Of a stretch of DNA of 64,000 nt, positions 1-13,078 are shown one piece after another. Numbering within the stretch: position 1 is the first letter of the stretch; each line of letters opens with the position of its first letter. The notes beneath the pieces were generated by a model. That model was not told where the DNA came from, ran no database searches, and was given only the letters and a program-made list of their open reading frames with translations. The position numbers and the translations under genes were made by a program. The DNA is from Lamellibrachia columna (taxonomy: Eukaryota; Annelida; Polychaeta; Sabellida; Siboglinidae), in the NCBI GenBank assembly GCA_963662155.1, contig OY759275.1:3794706-3858705 (forward strand). Reading direction: 5' to 3'.

Positions 1-1051
1 TTGTTCGATTTCAAATGAGATTAGTAAAACCTTCAAATGTTCACTCGTACCATGCGCATGGGATTGGCTCATCACATCGCCTTGTCTCAAGTCGATCATT
101 GATAGATTACTTCAACAGGGACGAACCTTAATCGTCGTATTTATGCATTCAAAGATATGATTAGGTGAATGGCGTGCTACATGAAATGTATTCTGCTATT
201 TGTATCGTAACGATTATTTCCTACTACCGTCCGTAGCCTATATCGGCCCCCGTGAACATTTTGGCAACAACAGTGGCGCCAGCTAGTGAGCCGGGAGACA
301 TCCAACTTCACAAGTGGCCGTTTTCTGTACACACCGAAGTATAGCTAAATTGCATACTGTGTTTCGAGCTTATTCAACACATACAACCGCAGACAACTCT
401 TAACATAACAGTAATTACCCATCAAGTTGATACAATATGAAGATAAGGCTGGCCTACAAACTGCGGTACCAGTTCACGTGGCGCGACAGAACAGGTGCAC
501 TGCTAACTGGTAGGAGCCCGCACCAGTCGAGGGGCAGTGATTGGTCAATATTGTGATGGTACGCACCTCGCCATATCGTCAAAATGAATAACCCATAATC
601 TTCAGTGACACGACAATATCACTACATGTTGTTAACATGTTGTTGACCCTTTGTTGGCGCTGTGACTTAAATGTACATAGTGTGATAACATGTAATATTA
701 TATTGTATAAATTACATGTATTCTAGATTGACTGCCCAAATATATCTAGCGAACAGGCATTGTTTTCGTACAATTTGATCGTTATCTATTTAATTTGAAT
801 GTCTCCACAAATGATATTTGAAAACACATGTTTTTACGTTAAAATCTACCACCCTGTGTACTTTGTACAGAGTGAGTGGCTCAGTGACTATGTACTTTGT
901 ACCGAGTGGCTCAGTGACAATGCTAAGAAAGACCCAATAAGTTATAATGTACGCATAAAGGCTTACTTACCTTAACCTTCAATTTTGACCAATGGTCACA
1001 CGTGTCCAGCGGCATGACCACGGGATCAAACGGTGACCAGTAGGAAATTCT

Positions 1052-1138
1052 GTAACCATGACAACAATGCAGTACCGTTAGTAACCATGACAGTAATGCA
1101 GTATCATTAGTAACCACGACAGCAATGCAGTATCGTTA
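1052..1138. repeat. 29-bp repeat, 3 units
   Basis: Unit contains GTAACCATGACAGTAATGCA with substitutions. Confidence 0.93.
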
Positions 1139-1899
1139 ATAACCAGAAAATCAGCTAAATAATGGGATTTCAATTGACAGCCACTGAAACACATATCTTG
1201 CACTTCGACAACTAAGTCATCTTCCACACATATTTAACCCGGCGTTGCAGAAGACGCTCACACGCAAGCAGGTAAGTTCTCTTCTTGCAGGTAGATGTAG
1301 GCGTACAGTTGTCCATGTTGTTGACGATCTTATGACGATTTTATGACCGGTTGCCGCCGTACCAATGCATTGTATGCTACGTTCTTACGAAAACCTCCAT
1401 GTAAAGACTAGTTTTGGTGGTCACTAGAGCCAGGGACCTATGCATGGTCACATCACACGTAACAGAAGACACATTGCAGTTTCTGACACTTACTTGTCAG
1501 CGTTTACGGCAGCGTTTATAGTATGCAGCGAAGTTTTCCAGGCCTCGTGCAGACGCTTCTATGGCTGGGTGATCGTGGCAGTCGACTGACTAAAGCCACT
1601 TATAGTTACGAAATATAACACCAAGAAAGACATGGCTTACCACGCTCTCGGTCACACAAAGAACACCGCTTGCTCGTAATAAGTGTACAATAGACAGGCC
1701 AATAAACATTGACTCGGATTAATATGTGTTCCAACGCGTTCCACGGAGTGGTTTGACAGGTGGCTGTGACACAACGAATCGCTAATTAATCTAACAACGC
1801 GATCGTAATAATGCTATTAAATTGGCAACGCTAAGACGAATTAATTGAACGTAATGTTGCCTAGCCAGATCCAATGGTGCTGTACGGGTTGACTGTGTT

Positions 1900-1995
1900 C
1901 AGTAGGATCTAGTGTTCAGCAGGACCTAGTATTTAGTAGGAACAAGTGTTCAGTAGGACATAGTGTTCAGTAGGAACAAGTATTCAGTAGGACCA
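1900..1995. repeat. 17-bp repeat, 5-6 units
   Basis: Units of the type CAGTAGGACATAGTGTT with variation. Confidence 0.9.
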
Positions 1996-2308
1996 CGGTA
2001 CTACAGGGCGATACTAATTAAAAGTGTACTAGTGCAAAAACTGCCGTTTTCCATCTTTAGCCATCTCAATCACAGTGGATCAATAGTGCCGCTATCACAA
2101 TGTCACAATGGCAATACAAGAATAATTAACATATTACCGTTTTAAGAATGCTATGAAGTAGATATGCAAGATTAGAATCTAAAGAGTTTTGACGTCTTTG
2201 TGCTAATGTTCTCAATGACAATGCACTAATGTACTCAACGGATTTCCTCCGTCTAAACAAACCATACATTATTGAGTAGACTAAGAGTACATGCAAGGGC
2301 ATCTTACA

Positions 2309-2468
2309 ATGATCAACACATGCCTGTGTGATTCAGAGTGCACACCGAATGATCAACACATGCCTGTGTGATGCAGAGTGCACACCGAATGATCAACACA
2401 TGCCTGTGTGATGCAGAGTGCACACCGAATGATCAACACATGCCTGTGTGATGCAGAGTACACACCGA
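2309..2468. repeat. 40-bp minisatellite, 4 units
   Basis: Unit contains ATGATCAACACATGCCTGTG and AGAGTGCACACCGA. Confidence 0.97.
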
Positions 2469-3466
2469 ATGACGCACACTTATCCTGTCCGCGAATGTGA
2501 AGTATTACTATGTTAGTTGTCTTTAGGAAAATAATGAATAAAAAATATACCTTAGGATACCTTAGGATGGCTTTGATCACAGGATCCGGTCTGATTCCTC
2601 AATAGTAAGACCTTCTTCTTCAGACTATATTAATAATTCAGAGCTTCCGGTTCCGGTTTTAGTGGTGCTTCACAATCATATAATTATAGCATGGCTTGAC
2701 CAGAATTTTCCTAGGCGGTTTTTAAACGAGTTAATCGATTTGGCTTGTACCACTTTTTATATTTAGCTTTGCCGTTTGTCTAAACAATAAATTAAGAGTG
2801 TAAATAATTTAAGAATGTGTCCTCTGTTCCTTGCCATATGCATTATATTAATTTGGCACGTCAACATGTCATCGTATAGCACGGTATTCGAATTTGGTAC
2901 GTGGTTATTATGGTTGGACGACAACAGGAAAGACAACGTGAACATTAAAACGACATGTTGGCATCATAGTGACATCGACTGAAATTGTAATTACATCGAC
3001 TGGCATCACAGTGACATCTCAGACAAGTAGTCTTCTGGTTTAACAGTGACATTAACTGGCATAGTTATGGCAACGGCTGTCAATCGTCAACTAGACAGAC
3101 AGACAGACAAAATCGTTTATTTATCCATTTGTACATAGTATTACAGTAACTGTAATTCCTATTAATTAATATATTTAGTACAACGTGGATTTGGGAGACT
3201 CCTATTAAGACTAAACTTAACAACTAGCATCGCCATGCCAGCACGATGCCACGTCTACACTGATTTACCCACCGGTCTCTTCTCGACTACTTCTGTCACG
3301 TGTTATTGTCACGAATTTCACGCACAGTGCCTTCTTGCATTGGGCATCTTTTAAGTAACATGAAACGACAAACCGTGCCACCGGTGGTTGTATCCAAGCA
3401 CGAATTAGTTGCATTGGTTCGCACCATGCGAATAGAAGTACTCTTGTTTGCTCTGCTTTTGTAAAG

Positions 3467-3654
3467 CATTCATCACTGTGGGTATAAACCTGTTATTAGT
3501 TCTTAGTAGTGCTCATTCATCACTGTGGGTATAAACCTGTTATTAGTTCTTAGTAGTGCTCATTCATCACTGTGGGTGTAAACCTGTTATTAGTTCTTAG
3601 TAGTGCTCATTCATCACTGTGGGTGTAAACCTGTTATTAGTTCTTAGTAGTGCT
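3467..3654. repeat. 47-bp minisatellite, 4 units
   Basis: Unit contains CATTCATCACTGTGGGT and CCTGTTATTAGTTCTTAG. Confidence 0.96.
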
Positions 3655-4600
3655 CATTCAGCTGTCGGAAAAGGCTGTTTCGTGGAATTCATGGAAGGGT
3701 AGTCATTGAAATTAAAATAGTTTACGTACTTAGAAAAAACAGTGATACAGAATGGATATGGCCAACGAACTTTAAACTTTAAACATGGCAGAGCAGTTCT
3801 TTGTTTGGCCAGTAAATACCAGTAACAACAATTAGATCGCGGTGCCCATGCGTGCGACTGAACTCTAGAAGATTAATGAAAGCAACTAGTTATGCATTTA
3901 ATAATCAATTTCAAACAAATGCATCCATTGAGCCTGCTAATGCACTCCACGACAGCTTGTTGTACAGGACGTAAGCACCCAATACCTTTCTCGGGAGCAA
4001 CTGTTTAACCGTAAACCGATAATCACATAAATTACAAACAATACAAGTGAATACAAGAATGCACGTACGGGCACCGATGGCGCAAGGGGTATGCCCGTGA
4101 CCCCATTCTCCCGTCGTTAAGTGGGGGCGGGCAGCTTCGTTTTGAAGAGAGGGTGACGTCGCGTGACCGGAAAGCTGACTAGCGCGAACGTTGGCGAAAT
4201 CTGTTGGTTGCGCTGCAAAAATCAGCAAAATATATACTAGTATGAAATGAACCAACGTAATGCTACTATTTGTACCTGTTATGCCGGTAAGCAGACTAAA
4301 GAGACATTGGAGTCGTTTGTGTCTAACGTCTTTAAATAAACAGTATAGCGTAGTATCATTCTTTTGTATGTGTGTGGGATTCATTTCACTGTCGGGTTCT
4401 CCAAAATAAACATATGTACTGTATTTCTGTAAATACTTGTAAGAATGGTGGTTGTGGAGCAGCTGTGAACAACAGACACGTGGATAGATGTCGTAGTGAT
4501 GGGAGATAAGAGGATAGCGGGGAAACTGGTTAAGGTTTGTCATAAGACCGCTGTTAAACCCATGATGTCGTATGCTGTTCACACATGAGCGACGGCAAGC

Positions 4601-4915
4601 TGAATAAACCATTAGAACGCTGAATAAACCATTAGAACGCTGAATAAACCATTAGAACGCTGAATAAACCATTAGAACGCTGAATAAACCATTAGAACGC
4701 TGAATAAACCATTAGAACGCTGAATAAACCATTAGAACGCCGAATAAACCATTAGAACGCCGAACAAACCATTAGAACGCTGAATAAACCATTAGAACGC
4801 TGAATAAACCATTAGAACGCTGAATAAACCATTAGAACGCTGAATAAACCATTAGAACGCCGAACAAACCATTAGAACGCCGAACAAACCATTAGAACGC
4901 CGAACAAAGCATTAG
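4601..4915. repeat. 20-bp minisatellite, about 16 units
   Basis: Units of TGAATAAACCATTAGAACGC, with CGAACAAACC variants concentrated at the right end. Confidence 0.98.
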
Positions 4916-5301
4916 TGGAACAGAAATGTTGCAAAAGATGTAAGTTACGAGTGGAAAAAGTGTGACGCATAGCTGAGATGTGGCATGTTTTGGAGTGAGG
5001 AGGAGAACGCGCTGAAGAACCTTAGATGGCATTATAACGACAAGTTGCACTGAAGAGAAGAAGATGATGCAGGGAGAAGTGAGGTACTCACAGAAAGAAG
5101 ATACGAGCAGACTGATGTAACACGGCCGTACAAGTAGATGATGATAATATATTCCCGTAAGCTCACCTTAGACAATTACTCAATACGGTTTCAGAACATA
5201 AGTATCAGGAGGTTTTAACGTGCGGTGATATTTGCCATTTCGTTATGTTTTAAGTCGAATAATTAACATTATTAGACATATTGCAAAGCAATTGTTTCAC
5301 A

Positions 5302-5440
5302 ATTAGAATTTTTTTAACCACCCCCTTTTATTTCTAAGGCAATTTTGTGAAATGTTCTCCCATTGATTAGAATATTTTTTTTAACCACCCCCTTTTATTT
5401 CTAAGGCAATTTTGTGAAATGTTCTTCCGTTGATTAGAAT
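5302..5440. repeat. ~67-bp direct duplication
   Basis: Two copies containing TTAACCACCCCCTTTTATTT and GCAATTTTGTGAAATGTTCT. Confidence 0.93.
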
Positions 5441-6696
5441 AGTTTTGCTAGCTCGTCGACTTTTGATGGCTTCTTGGAATATAACTTTCGAAATTGCGAC
5501 GGAATGCTGACAGTAATACTGGCTTTGCCCTTGTGTAACATAACTTACGACAACTTCAGAAAAGACGTATGACGTTGTGAAGTGTAGGTAATACATACAA
5601 AGGATCAAGGAAATTACACGGCTGATTCCAAGGGTGTAAATAGGGTAAGTTCGAACTTATTACTTACATAAAATTCCGCTATTGCAGAATCTCCTAAATT
5701 TACTTCTTCCTGTCAGAAAAAAAATTTACTTTCTGAGAACACAATAATATGTCCTTCGCCAACTTCAAAACATACACACAAACCACTGATGTGGTCAAAT
5801 CCTTATCACTTCTAGTGCTACAGTAAACAAATTACTTGTATAAATTTGATGCCACCGAAGCGATAACGATGACGCTCGCCAAACCATTACGTCAACGTAG
5901 TTTATGGCGGTAGAATCTCCAGAGAACCTACCGCACCGACTTCGGACGCTTCGGCAATCTCGACTCAAGACCGGGCCTGTTAACGCGCCGACCAGACCGT
6001 GCTATACACAATGTTGTAGCGTATTCACCACACCTGAACTGTGCCTAGTACGACATGTGTTGCAGGCCCTGCCACGCTCTGTGAGTGCGTCATTTGATTG
6101 TCCGCAGGCTTTATTGTGAATTGAACTAATAAACCAGATCTAGTTTAACTATCCGGTGGCGCGACGCGATGCAATAGTCAAAGTCACGCACACGTGTGCC
6201 CTTTCATAATCTTTAGTCGTGAATTACTCAATCAATATTCTCTGAATGCACGTCGTGGCCTTTGAAATGTTCGACATTTCAGAGCATGTGGCACGTGCAT
6301 GTTTACTGCCAGTGGGATAGAAGTGGTTAGACCTTGCCCTAGATCTCGCTCATAAAAAGCAGGCGGTACGTGTGTTAATGCACACGCACGCACACATGCA
6401 CGCACGCACACATGCATGCACGCACGAACACGCGAACGCACGAACGATGGCAGCGCTGGTGCTGATCCAGGATTAATCCGGCGGATATTCGCCTTGGAGT
6501 TTTCACTGCCTATAAAATGTGCGTCTTGCTCTGAGAGGGTGCAGTTTCACTTGTAATCACATCATTCTTTTTATGACGAACAAAATCAAGGCGGAGGTGT
6601 AAGCAAAATTTCTCGCAGTTCGGATATAGCGCAACGAGGAACCGACAGAAATAAATACGACAAGAATGACCCCCGTGCACCCGACCCCCTTCTTGG

Positions 6697-6768
6697 GGTT
6701 CGGTGGCTCGGTGGTAAGAACACCGGACTCTCAGTTGAGAGAACCTGGTTCGGAACCCTCTTGTCGCC
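6697..6768 (+). repeat. tRNA-like SINE head or tRNA pseudogene
   Basis: An A-box-like GTGGCTCGGTGGTAAG is followed by a CCGGACTCTCAGTTGAGAG anticodon-arm-like segment and a B-box GGTTCGGAACC at 6747-6757. The arms pair imperfectly, so a functional tRNA is unlikely. Confidence 0.6.
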
Positions 6769-6865
6769 TCTTCGATGTTTGGACAATTTGGTTCGTTTTG
6801 CGTGGCTACAAAATTTAAGTTAAGCCGTGCGAAGATAATTATTTGGCAGATTCTTGGTACAACAA

Positions 6866-6925
6866 ACGTACTTGGTACCCACCAAACGTACCTGCTACCC
6901 ACCAAACGTACTTGCTACCCACCAA
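6866..6925. repeat. 20-bp repeat, 3 units
   Basis: Units of ACGTACTTGCTACCCACCAA. A (CACG)n-type microsatellite lies nearby at about 6378-6430. Confidence 0.92.
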
Positions 6926-7984
6926 ATGCTGCTTGAAACGACGGGATCCTACGCAACGGCGTTTATCTGTTAATTGTTTAAATTAAACCAAAGTAAGCAT
7001 TACACAAATAAACACAACACACTAAATTACATTGCTGCTAAGCAAACGATAAGGCACTGACCACAGCCAACTAAAAGGCTAACGTCATTTCCTTGTGATT
7101 TGAGTCCAAACCTCTGCCGCTTAGTGCCTCTTATATAATCAAGTTAATGTGCTCGTTTGACCATTGAATTATATCCAAAGTGGAAATCAACCAAACATCG
7201 ACCAGATAGACCATACATACCTACACACACGAATGCAAATACCGTAAAGGCACTGTGAGCTACCTGACTAATGTCAGACCACATACCCGTGACGTTATTA
7301 CTGATCCGAGTCTAATTAGTTGTATGACAAGAGCACTAACAATTGTTGAAACACAAAGAGAGCAGATAACCTCAAGAGGGTCATAGCACGGTCGCTTCGA
7401 CTTAATAATGTATATCAGCCGCAGCTGTCTGGACAATATCTATACGGATAATACATAGTATATGGCTGAAAGAAAACATAGTTAACACGTCAATTACTAT
7501 GTTGTCACTATCGTAGCTGTTCAAGGCCTTAAATGTAATAAGCAAAACTGCTGGTTACAAGATCGAGGAAAGACTCATTTTGACGTCAATCGCGGATTAG
7601 TATGCCCGCTATTGCTTCTCATTGCGATAGAATTATACCAAAGGTACACGCGTATCCAGCAAACAGAAGAATGGTAGGTCATCAAAGGATTGGTCGGGCA
7701 AAACAATGCCATGGAATGGACATGTTTAACAATAGAACAACTACCATGGCTAACAGTCGACAGGCAGCTGATGGCTACTGCAGCGTCTCCGAAAACAAAT
7801 GGTCGAAAATAATGTCAAACATAAGAATTGGTGCTGTTCCTAGGAATTAATGATTTCGTCGACGATTGATTGGTCAAGGAATCGATCACAATCTTGTATG
7901 ATCGATCGTTTTCGATGATACTCGTTCTGCTTTTCATTACCTGTCGTTATATGACTTATTTGAGAGATTTAACAAGACAAGATT

Positions 7985-8118
7985 TTAAAAAGTGGACAAG
8001 GAAACCATTGGCTTATCGATAGTCCAACCATTTTCATTTAAGTGTAACCCGCCTTCGTGAGATATGTGTGAACCTTGTTTTTAACCATATTAACGCTGCT
8101 AGCAGTTACACTAGCGCA
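7985..8118 (-). mobile_element. LINE 3' fragment
   Basis: Minus-strand copy of the family's last ~130 bp, with GCTGCTAGCAG and the CCAATGG segment matching 31000-31100 with several substitutions. Confidence 0.8.
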
Positions 8119-8296
8119 TACTTCTGATTGGCTCTTCTGCCACCTTCTCCCAGTTACTGGCCAATGAAAGCCATCGTATTACTAATTATGTTGATAGTGG
8201 CGTTAACGCAGTCGCGCGTAGAAAAGAAGGAACTTTCTTGTATCCCATCGCCAGTTCGCGGCGTGGTAGGGAAAGAGCTAAATAACGAATAAGAAT

Positions 8297-8486
8297 GAAT
8301 TGGACGCGAGTCCGCTCGACGCAGCGCCACCCAGCGGGCAGACAAGCCATGCATGTCTACGTACATACCTAAATAAAACAAAAATATCAGTGAAGGAGAA
8401 CCAAAACAGTTTGTTGTATTTTGCTTAATTTGGGGTTAAACAACACAACATAAGAATCCAATAACGGTTAACCGGGGAAAGACCAG

Positions 8487-8521
<35 letters not shown>

Positions 8522-8536
8522 CCGGGGAAAGACCAG

Positions 8537-8634
<98 letters not shown>

Positions 8635-8941
8635 CTGGTCTTTCCCCGGTTAACCGTTATTGGATTCTTATGTTGTGTTCGGAATTGGTAAATGTTTCTT
8701 CATCAATCATGTGTTGTTCTTAACGATCGATGCCGATGATCGATCATTGAGAAATTAATCAGATTCAATATATTTTATAAATATCACTGTTTATTTGTTT
8801 AACCCCAAATTAAGCAAAAAACAACAAACTGTTTTGGTTCTCCTTCACTGATATTTTTGTTTTATTTAGGTATGTACGTAGTCATGCATGGCTTGTCTGT
8901 CCGCTGGGTGGCGCTGCGTCGAGCGGACTCGCGTCCAATTC
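8297..8941. repeat. Large fold-back (inverted) repeat around an AT microsatellite
   Basis: The left arm 8297-8508 and right arm about 8622-8941 are reverse complements. The outermost part reads GAATTGGACGCGAGTCCGCT on the left and its inverse at the right end. The arms carry CCGGGGAAAGACCAGTATT next to the centre. The right arm has an extra segment of about 110 bp at roughly 8681-8790. The centre is a long (AT)n run interrupted by a third copy of the CCGGGGAAAGACCAG motif. It could be a fold-back transposon or an inverted duplication. Confidence 0.9.
8542..8629. repeat. (AT)n microsatellite in the fold-back centre
   Basis: Uninterrupted AT dinucleotides lie between the two arms of the inverted repeat. 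A shorter run lies at about 8490-8518. Confidence 0.95.
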
Positions 8942-8959
8942 AACAGCCATGATCCCAGA

Positions 8960-9081
<122 letters not shown>

Positions 9082-9171
9082 ACTCTGACCATTATTTTGG
9101 GTGAATAACCTATTAGGATAGACCACTATACACCTATATGTACCTAGTATTCGTGCAAAGATGTGCGTTAG

Positions 9172-9275
9172 ACGTAAACTTTCAAGTGATTTTGTATAAT
9201 AAAAGTTGTGAAGGTTTAATCAAACGTAAACTTTCAAGTGATTTTGTATAATAAAAGTTGTGAAGGTTTAATCAA
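9172..9275. repeat. 52-bp direct duplication
   Basis: Two identical copies starting ACGTAAACTTTCAAGTGATT. Confidence 0.96.
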
Positions 9276-9892
9276 AATATGATGGCATTTATTTACGAAC
9301 ATGACAGTAATAATTTACCTGTACGAAAATCCAAGATGGCCGCCAGCATTAAAAAGGGACACTCGTTATGGAACACAGGTTGTGACTGCTGTTGTGAATT
9401 CAATTATTACGGTGATATAATAATAATAATGTTTATTGTCTCAAATAACATAAATTCATGTACATACAATCAATCAGCCGATCAACTACTAAACACATTT
9501 AAGACAATGGAAAAGAAGCAAATATACATATTTATAATGACGCAGACCTGTATGTGTGGGTTCGAGGTTTCTTCTGATATGCAGGACGCAACGGGACCCG
9601 GAACACATTCGACCGAGACATAGAAAACGACAAACTTCGGGCAGAGATTGCATGCAGCAGACGAGGAAGTGTGATGTCAAGCCAAAGTTCGCGCAAGGAG
9701 ACCGCCAGAAATGTCCAATGTGTTGAAACATTCGCGACCCGTTCCAGGGATCAGGTGCAAAGCGTGGACTTATGAAGCACGCTCGGAGCACCACATTGGG
9801 CATCTATTTACGTATTGTAAGACGTTTGGGCGGAGTTGTTGCAGGACACCAGCGTTGACGACGTTTTGCAACTTACCTGTGACATTTCAGAA

Positions 9893-10340
9893 TTAATTAT
9901 TCCAGAACTGAGAGACCTTAGTTATGAAGAACGCCTGAAAGAATGTGGTTGAACAACTCTAGAGACAAGGAGGTTAAGATGAGATCAGATTGAAGTTTTT
10001 AAGATATTAAATGGGTATGAAAATATTGATAGAAATATGTTTTTCTCGCTCAAGGAAGATAGCAGAACTAGAGGACATGAGGTAAAATTAGTAAAGGATC
10101 AATGTAGATTGGACATCAGGAAGCACTCGTTCTCACAGAGGACAATACATGAATGGAACAAATTGTCTACAGATTGTGTAACTGCTAGCAGCGTGAATAT
10201 GTTTAAAAACAAGGTTGACACATATCTCAGGAGGGTGGGTTATAAGTAGATGAACATTGTTGGACTCTCGATAAGCCAATGGCTTCCTTGTCTACTTGCC
10301 ATCTGGGCCTTTGGCTTGGATGGCAAATCTTGTTAAACTA
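9893..10340 (+). mobile_element. LINE 3' fragment (same family as 30953-32875)
   Basis: It starts within the C-terminal coding region (PELRDLSYEE-like) and runs through NMFFSLKEDSRTRGHEVKL to LRRVGYK and the stop, then the common 3' tail ending GGCAAATCTTGTTAAA. It is 5'-truncated, as is usual for incomplete target-primed integration. Confidence 0.92.
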
Positions 10341-10743
10341 ATATTAATGATGTTCTCGAAACAATGATTACAGTATGACCTTAGTTAAAAATGATGAAGT
10401 CTGATAAAAAAATTAGATTGCGTTCCCCCGATGGTTTAATAAATGTTTTCGGAAGGATAATCCAAGGCCGCAACATTATATTTACCCTGGCAAGTTCGTT
10501 GATCGTATACACAATCAAATGTTATGCGTTCACTTTGTGCGAATACACCCATTACATCGATGTACCTTGGATTTCTATGTCACTGGTAGTCCCTGAGGCC
10601 GCTCCTAGAACGGCGTATGAAGCCGGTAAGACGATGCAAGGCCGCAGTGACCACGTGTGACCGAAAGTAGTAAATCCCGATCGTGTCCCCGCCACATTGC
10701 CAGCTTATCGAGCCAAGAAACAAGTTTCCCCTGCTTCCTGTAG

Positions 10744-10774
10744 CCGATATTGCCGCAAATTGCGGCAATATCGG
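10744..10774. repeat. Perfect 15-bp inverted repeat around one base
   Basis: CCGATATTGCCGCAA is followed by a single A and its exact reverse complement, a near-perfect palindrome able to extrude as a hairpin. Confidence 0.9.
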
Positions 10775-11059
10775 TACTCGTGACGTAGATGTTCTCGTCG
10801 ACGTTTTCTGCGATACATTGTGACGTATCGCATTTTGACGGACAGGCTACAGAAAGTTTGTGATTTTATCTCGTCGTGATTCAACTTCTTCGTAAATAGT
10901 ATGTGTGTTACACAAGTTAAGAACAGTCATATGATGGGTTTGATAATTGGGCTTCAAAATGAATATACTCGGGTCGTAGAAACGTGAACAATAGGTTCGA
11001 AAAATTTTGTTTGATGGAATGTTCTTTTTTGACACATGTTCACGATGAGGTTTTCTTCA

Positions 11060-11380
11060 GGCCCGTTTGCCCGAACGATTAATTGTCCGATTTGTCGGTG
11101 ACGCTCGACCAAACGGACAATTAATCGTTCGTGTAAACACCCTTGTGAGACATATTAGCGATGCCAATAAAATGTGTGGCTATAACTGTGTCTGGAGAAT
11201 TGCGGGTGGCTCCGATTCGATCGACTGTTGGCCGATAGTTTGACGTTGTGGCCTTTCGGCGACCGCCGGGGCCGTCAGGTGCTGCACTCGTCGTGACGTT
11301 TTCATAATTGAGTCACGATTTGTCATGCAATACGGTGTCGCCCGACTTATTGCACAATTAATCGCTCGTGTAAACTGGCA
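11060..11380. mobile_element. MITE-like element with CGATTAATTGT inverted motifs
   Basis: The left GCCCGTTTGCCCGAACGATT and the right end, which reads in inverse GCCAGTTTACACGAGCGATT, resemble each other as terminal inverted repeats. An additional perfect 18-bp inverted repeat pairs 11072-11089 with 11114-11131. It is GC-rich relative to its flanks. Confidence 0.5.
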
Positions 11381-12375
11381 TTTAGACTTATATCATAGGA
11401 TACCTGTAATTACGTCATACTACTTTCTAGTCGCTTTTTTGTTTACCTTATTCCTTTATTGTGCCCTGCCTTCGATATATTACTATACTATTGCTCCATT
11501 TTGTCGGATCTGGTGACTAGCAGAATACCTTGAAACATTAAACAAGCGTCAAACTCAACATTGCCTGACTCTATTCTCGTCATGTCGGCGGGCGGTGTGA
11601 GTCGGCTAGGTGATACCATGCATAGCTCTGTTTAGTCGGTAATCTCACTTTGTCGACTCTCGTCCGCCTTTGTGAACACGGCGAGAATAATAAAAAAATT
11701 TCTGCAATTGGCCTCGACAAACGGAGTCGCCTAATCGCGGAATCTGAATAATCGAGACAGGTCTTCCGCCAATGGCGCCATTTGGAGAATTTTTACAAAT
11801 ATATTTCTTCTTTCGGTGAGTGAATGTATTTACGTTCGTATAACCCAACTTTGTACAGTAACGTTAAACATGTCAACATAATACAAGTTGTGCGTCAAGC
11901 ATTAGCTTTAGTTGATTTTCAAGATGATTCATTACCAATCTAAGAGTTTCAGGTCCGACAATATTTCCATGATATTTCTACATAGCTCCCGAGTTGAGCG
12001 AGAAACTTGCGTGATATCTCGGGCGGGTCCAAACACTGGAAAAGGGTGTCCAGCTTCCCTACAGGACACCAGGTGGGAACACTATTAGTCACTCAAATTT
12101 CTAAAGCGACAGCGCTTTTTACACTGGAAAGAATTTACAAATTAGCAAATCTTTCATTATGCATGTTGTAGCGGTGTATTTAAATACGAGACGCAATGTG
12201 TCCCAATTGTTCTGAAGCAGTTATGGTAACAGCATATTCCTATCTCGTAAGAACCAATGTGTAATACACATAAAATTACACGTAAACATGATTGGAAGAC
12301 TTCAAAACAACTCAGCAAGTTTTATTGAACGCAGCTATATAAACGCACACTTGAAACTGTATTCCGTCTCATATA

Positions 12376-12832
12376 GTGGGGCGCTATGGTCGAGTGGTCG
12401 AGTGGTAGAGCGTCGGACTTTCGGTCGAAGGGACCGGGGTTCAAAACCACCTGTGGCAGAGCATCGGACTTTTCACTCGAAGGGACAGGGGTTCAAAACC
12501 GCTTGTGGCAGAGCGTCCGACTTTTCAGTCGAATGGACCGGGGTTCAAAACCACCTGCTGCCGTTTCAAAACCTGGGCAATTTCGTTCTCCCGACTTTGC
12601 CCGTGTCTTTCGGAAGAGACACTAAAAGCCGTTGGTCCCTTCTACCTGGTGTCTATGCCAGGGGAAGTAAAATATCCAACACAGGGGGTAAATGTGTAAC
12701 CGGTCGTGAATTCAAAGAGTGGTGGTCTCTATCCTTAACCCACCAATTCCCGGCGCGTGAGAGGCGCCGAGCAGGACTTACAACGCTCTTAAGGAGCCCA
12801 GTCCTTGGCAGGAAGCAGAAGCAGAAGATAAG
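12376..12832 (+). repeat. tRNA-derived SINE with triplicated promoter-like head
   Basis: The 5' part contains an A-box-like GGTCGAGTGGTAGAGCG and three tandem ~52-bp units. Each unit ends in an exact B-box GGTTCAAAACC (12438-12448, 12490-12500, 12542-12552). A SINE body follows (TTTCGGAAGAGACACTAAAAG, later CTTAAGGAGCCCAG) and a tail of AGCAGA-type repeats near 12810-12832. The body resembles a widespread animal SINE domain, possibly the MetaSINE type; that identification is from memory and weak. Open frames across it are coincidental. Confidence 0.85.
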
Positions 12833-13078
12833 AACTCAACTGGCCATCACTTAGTTAAGACTGGACGCTGAATTGCTACTCTGTTTATACTAATTTCGAA
12901 ATGTAAAATTACACGGTAGACGCCCATTTGTAACCCACCGCGCACATGGCTTACTTAAGTACTTAAAAGAAGCAGACGCCCCGCACACACTTAAGGTTTG
13001 TTACTAGGGAGAGTAAAGTGACCCCTCCGCCAAAGTGGGTCACCGACATTATAGCCATCCTGATATGCACTGCAGTAA

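Noticed and set aside
4601..4915. Possible CRISPR array
   Set aside because: Head-to-tail 20-bp units without spacers in animal DNA; the same holds for the 41-bp array at 13079-14242.
6697..6768. Functional tRNA gene
   Set aside because: Boxes A and B are present but the acceptor and anticodon arms pair poorly, so a SINE head or pseudogene is more likely.
12288..12854. 188-codon open frame
   Set aside because: Lies across the tRNA-derived SINE with triplicated head; repeats keep the frame open.
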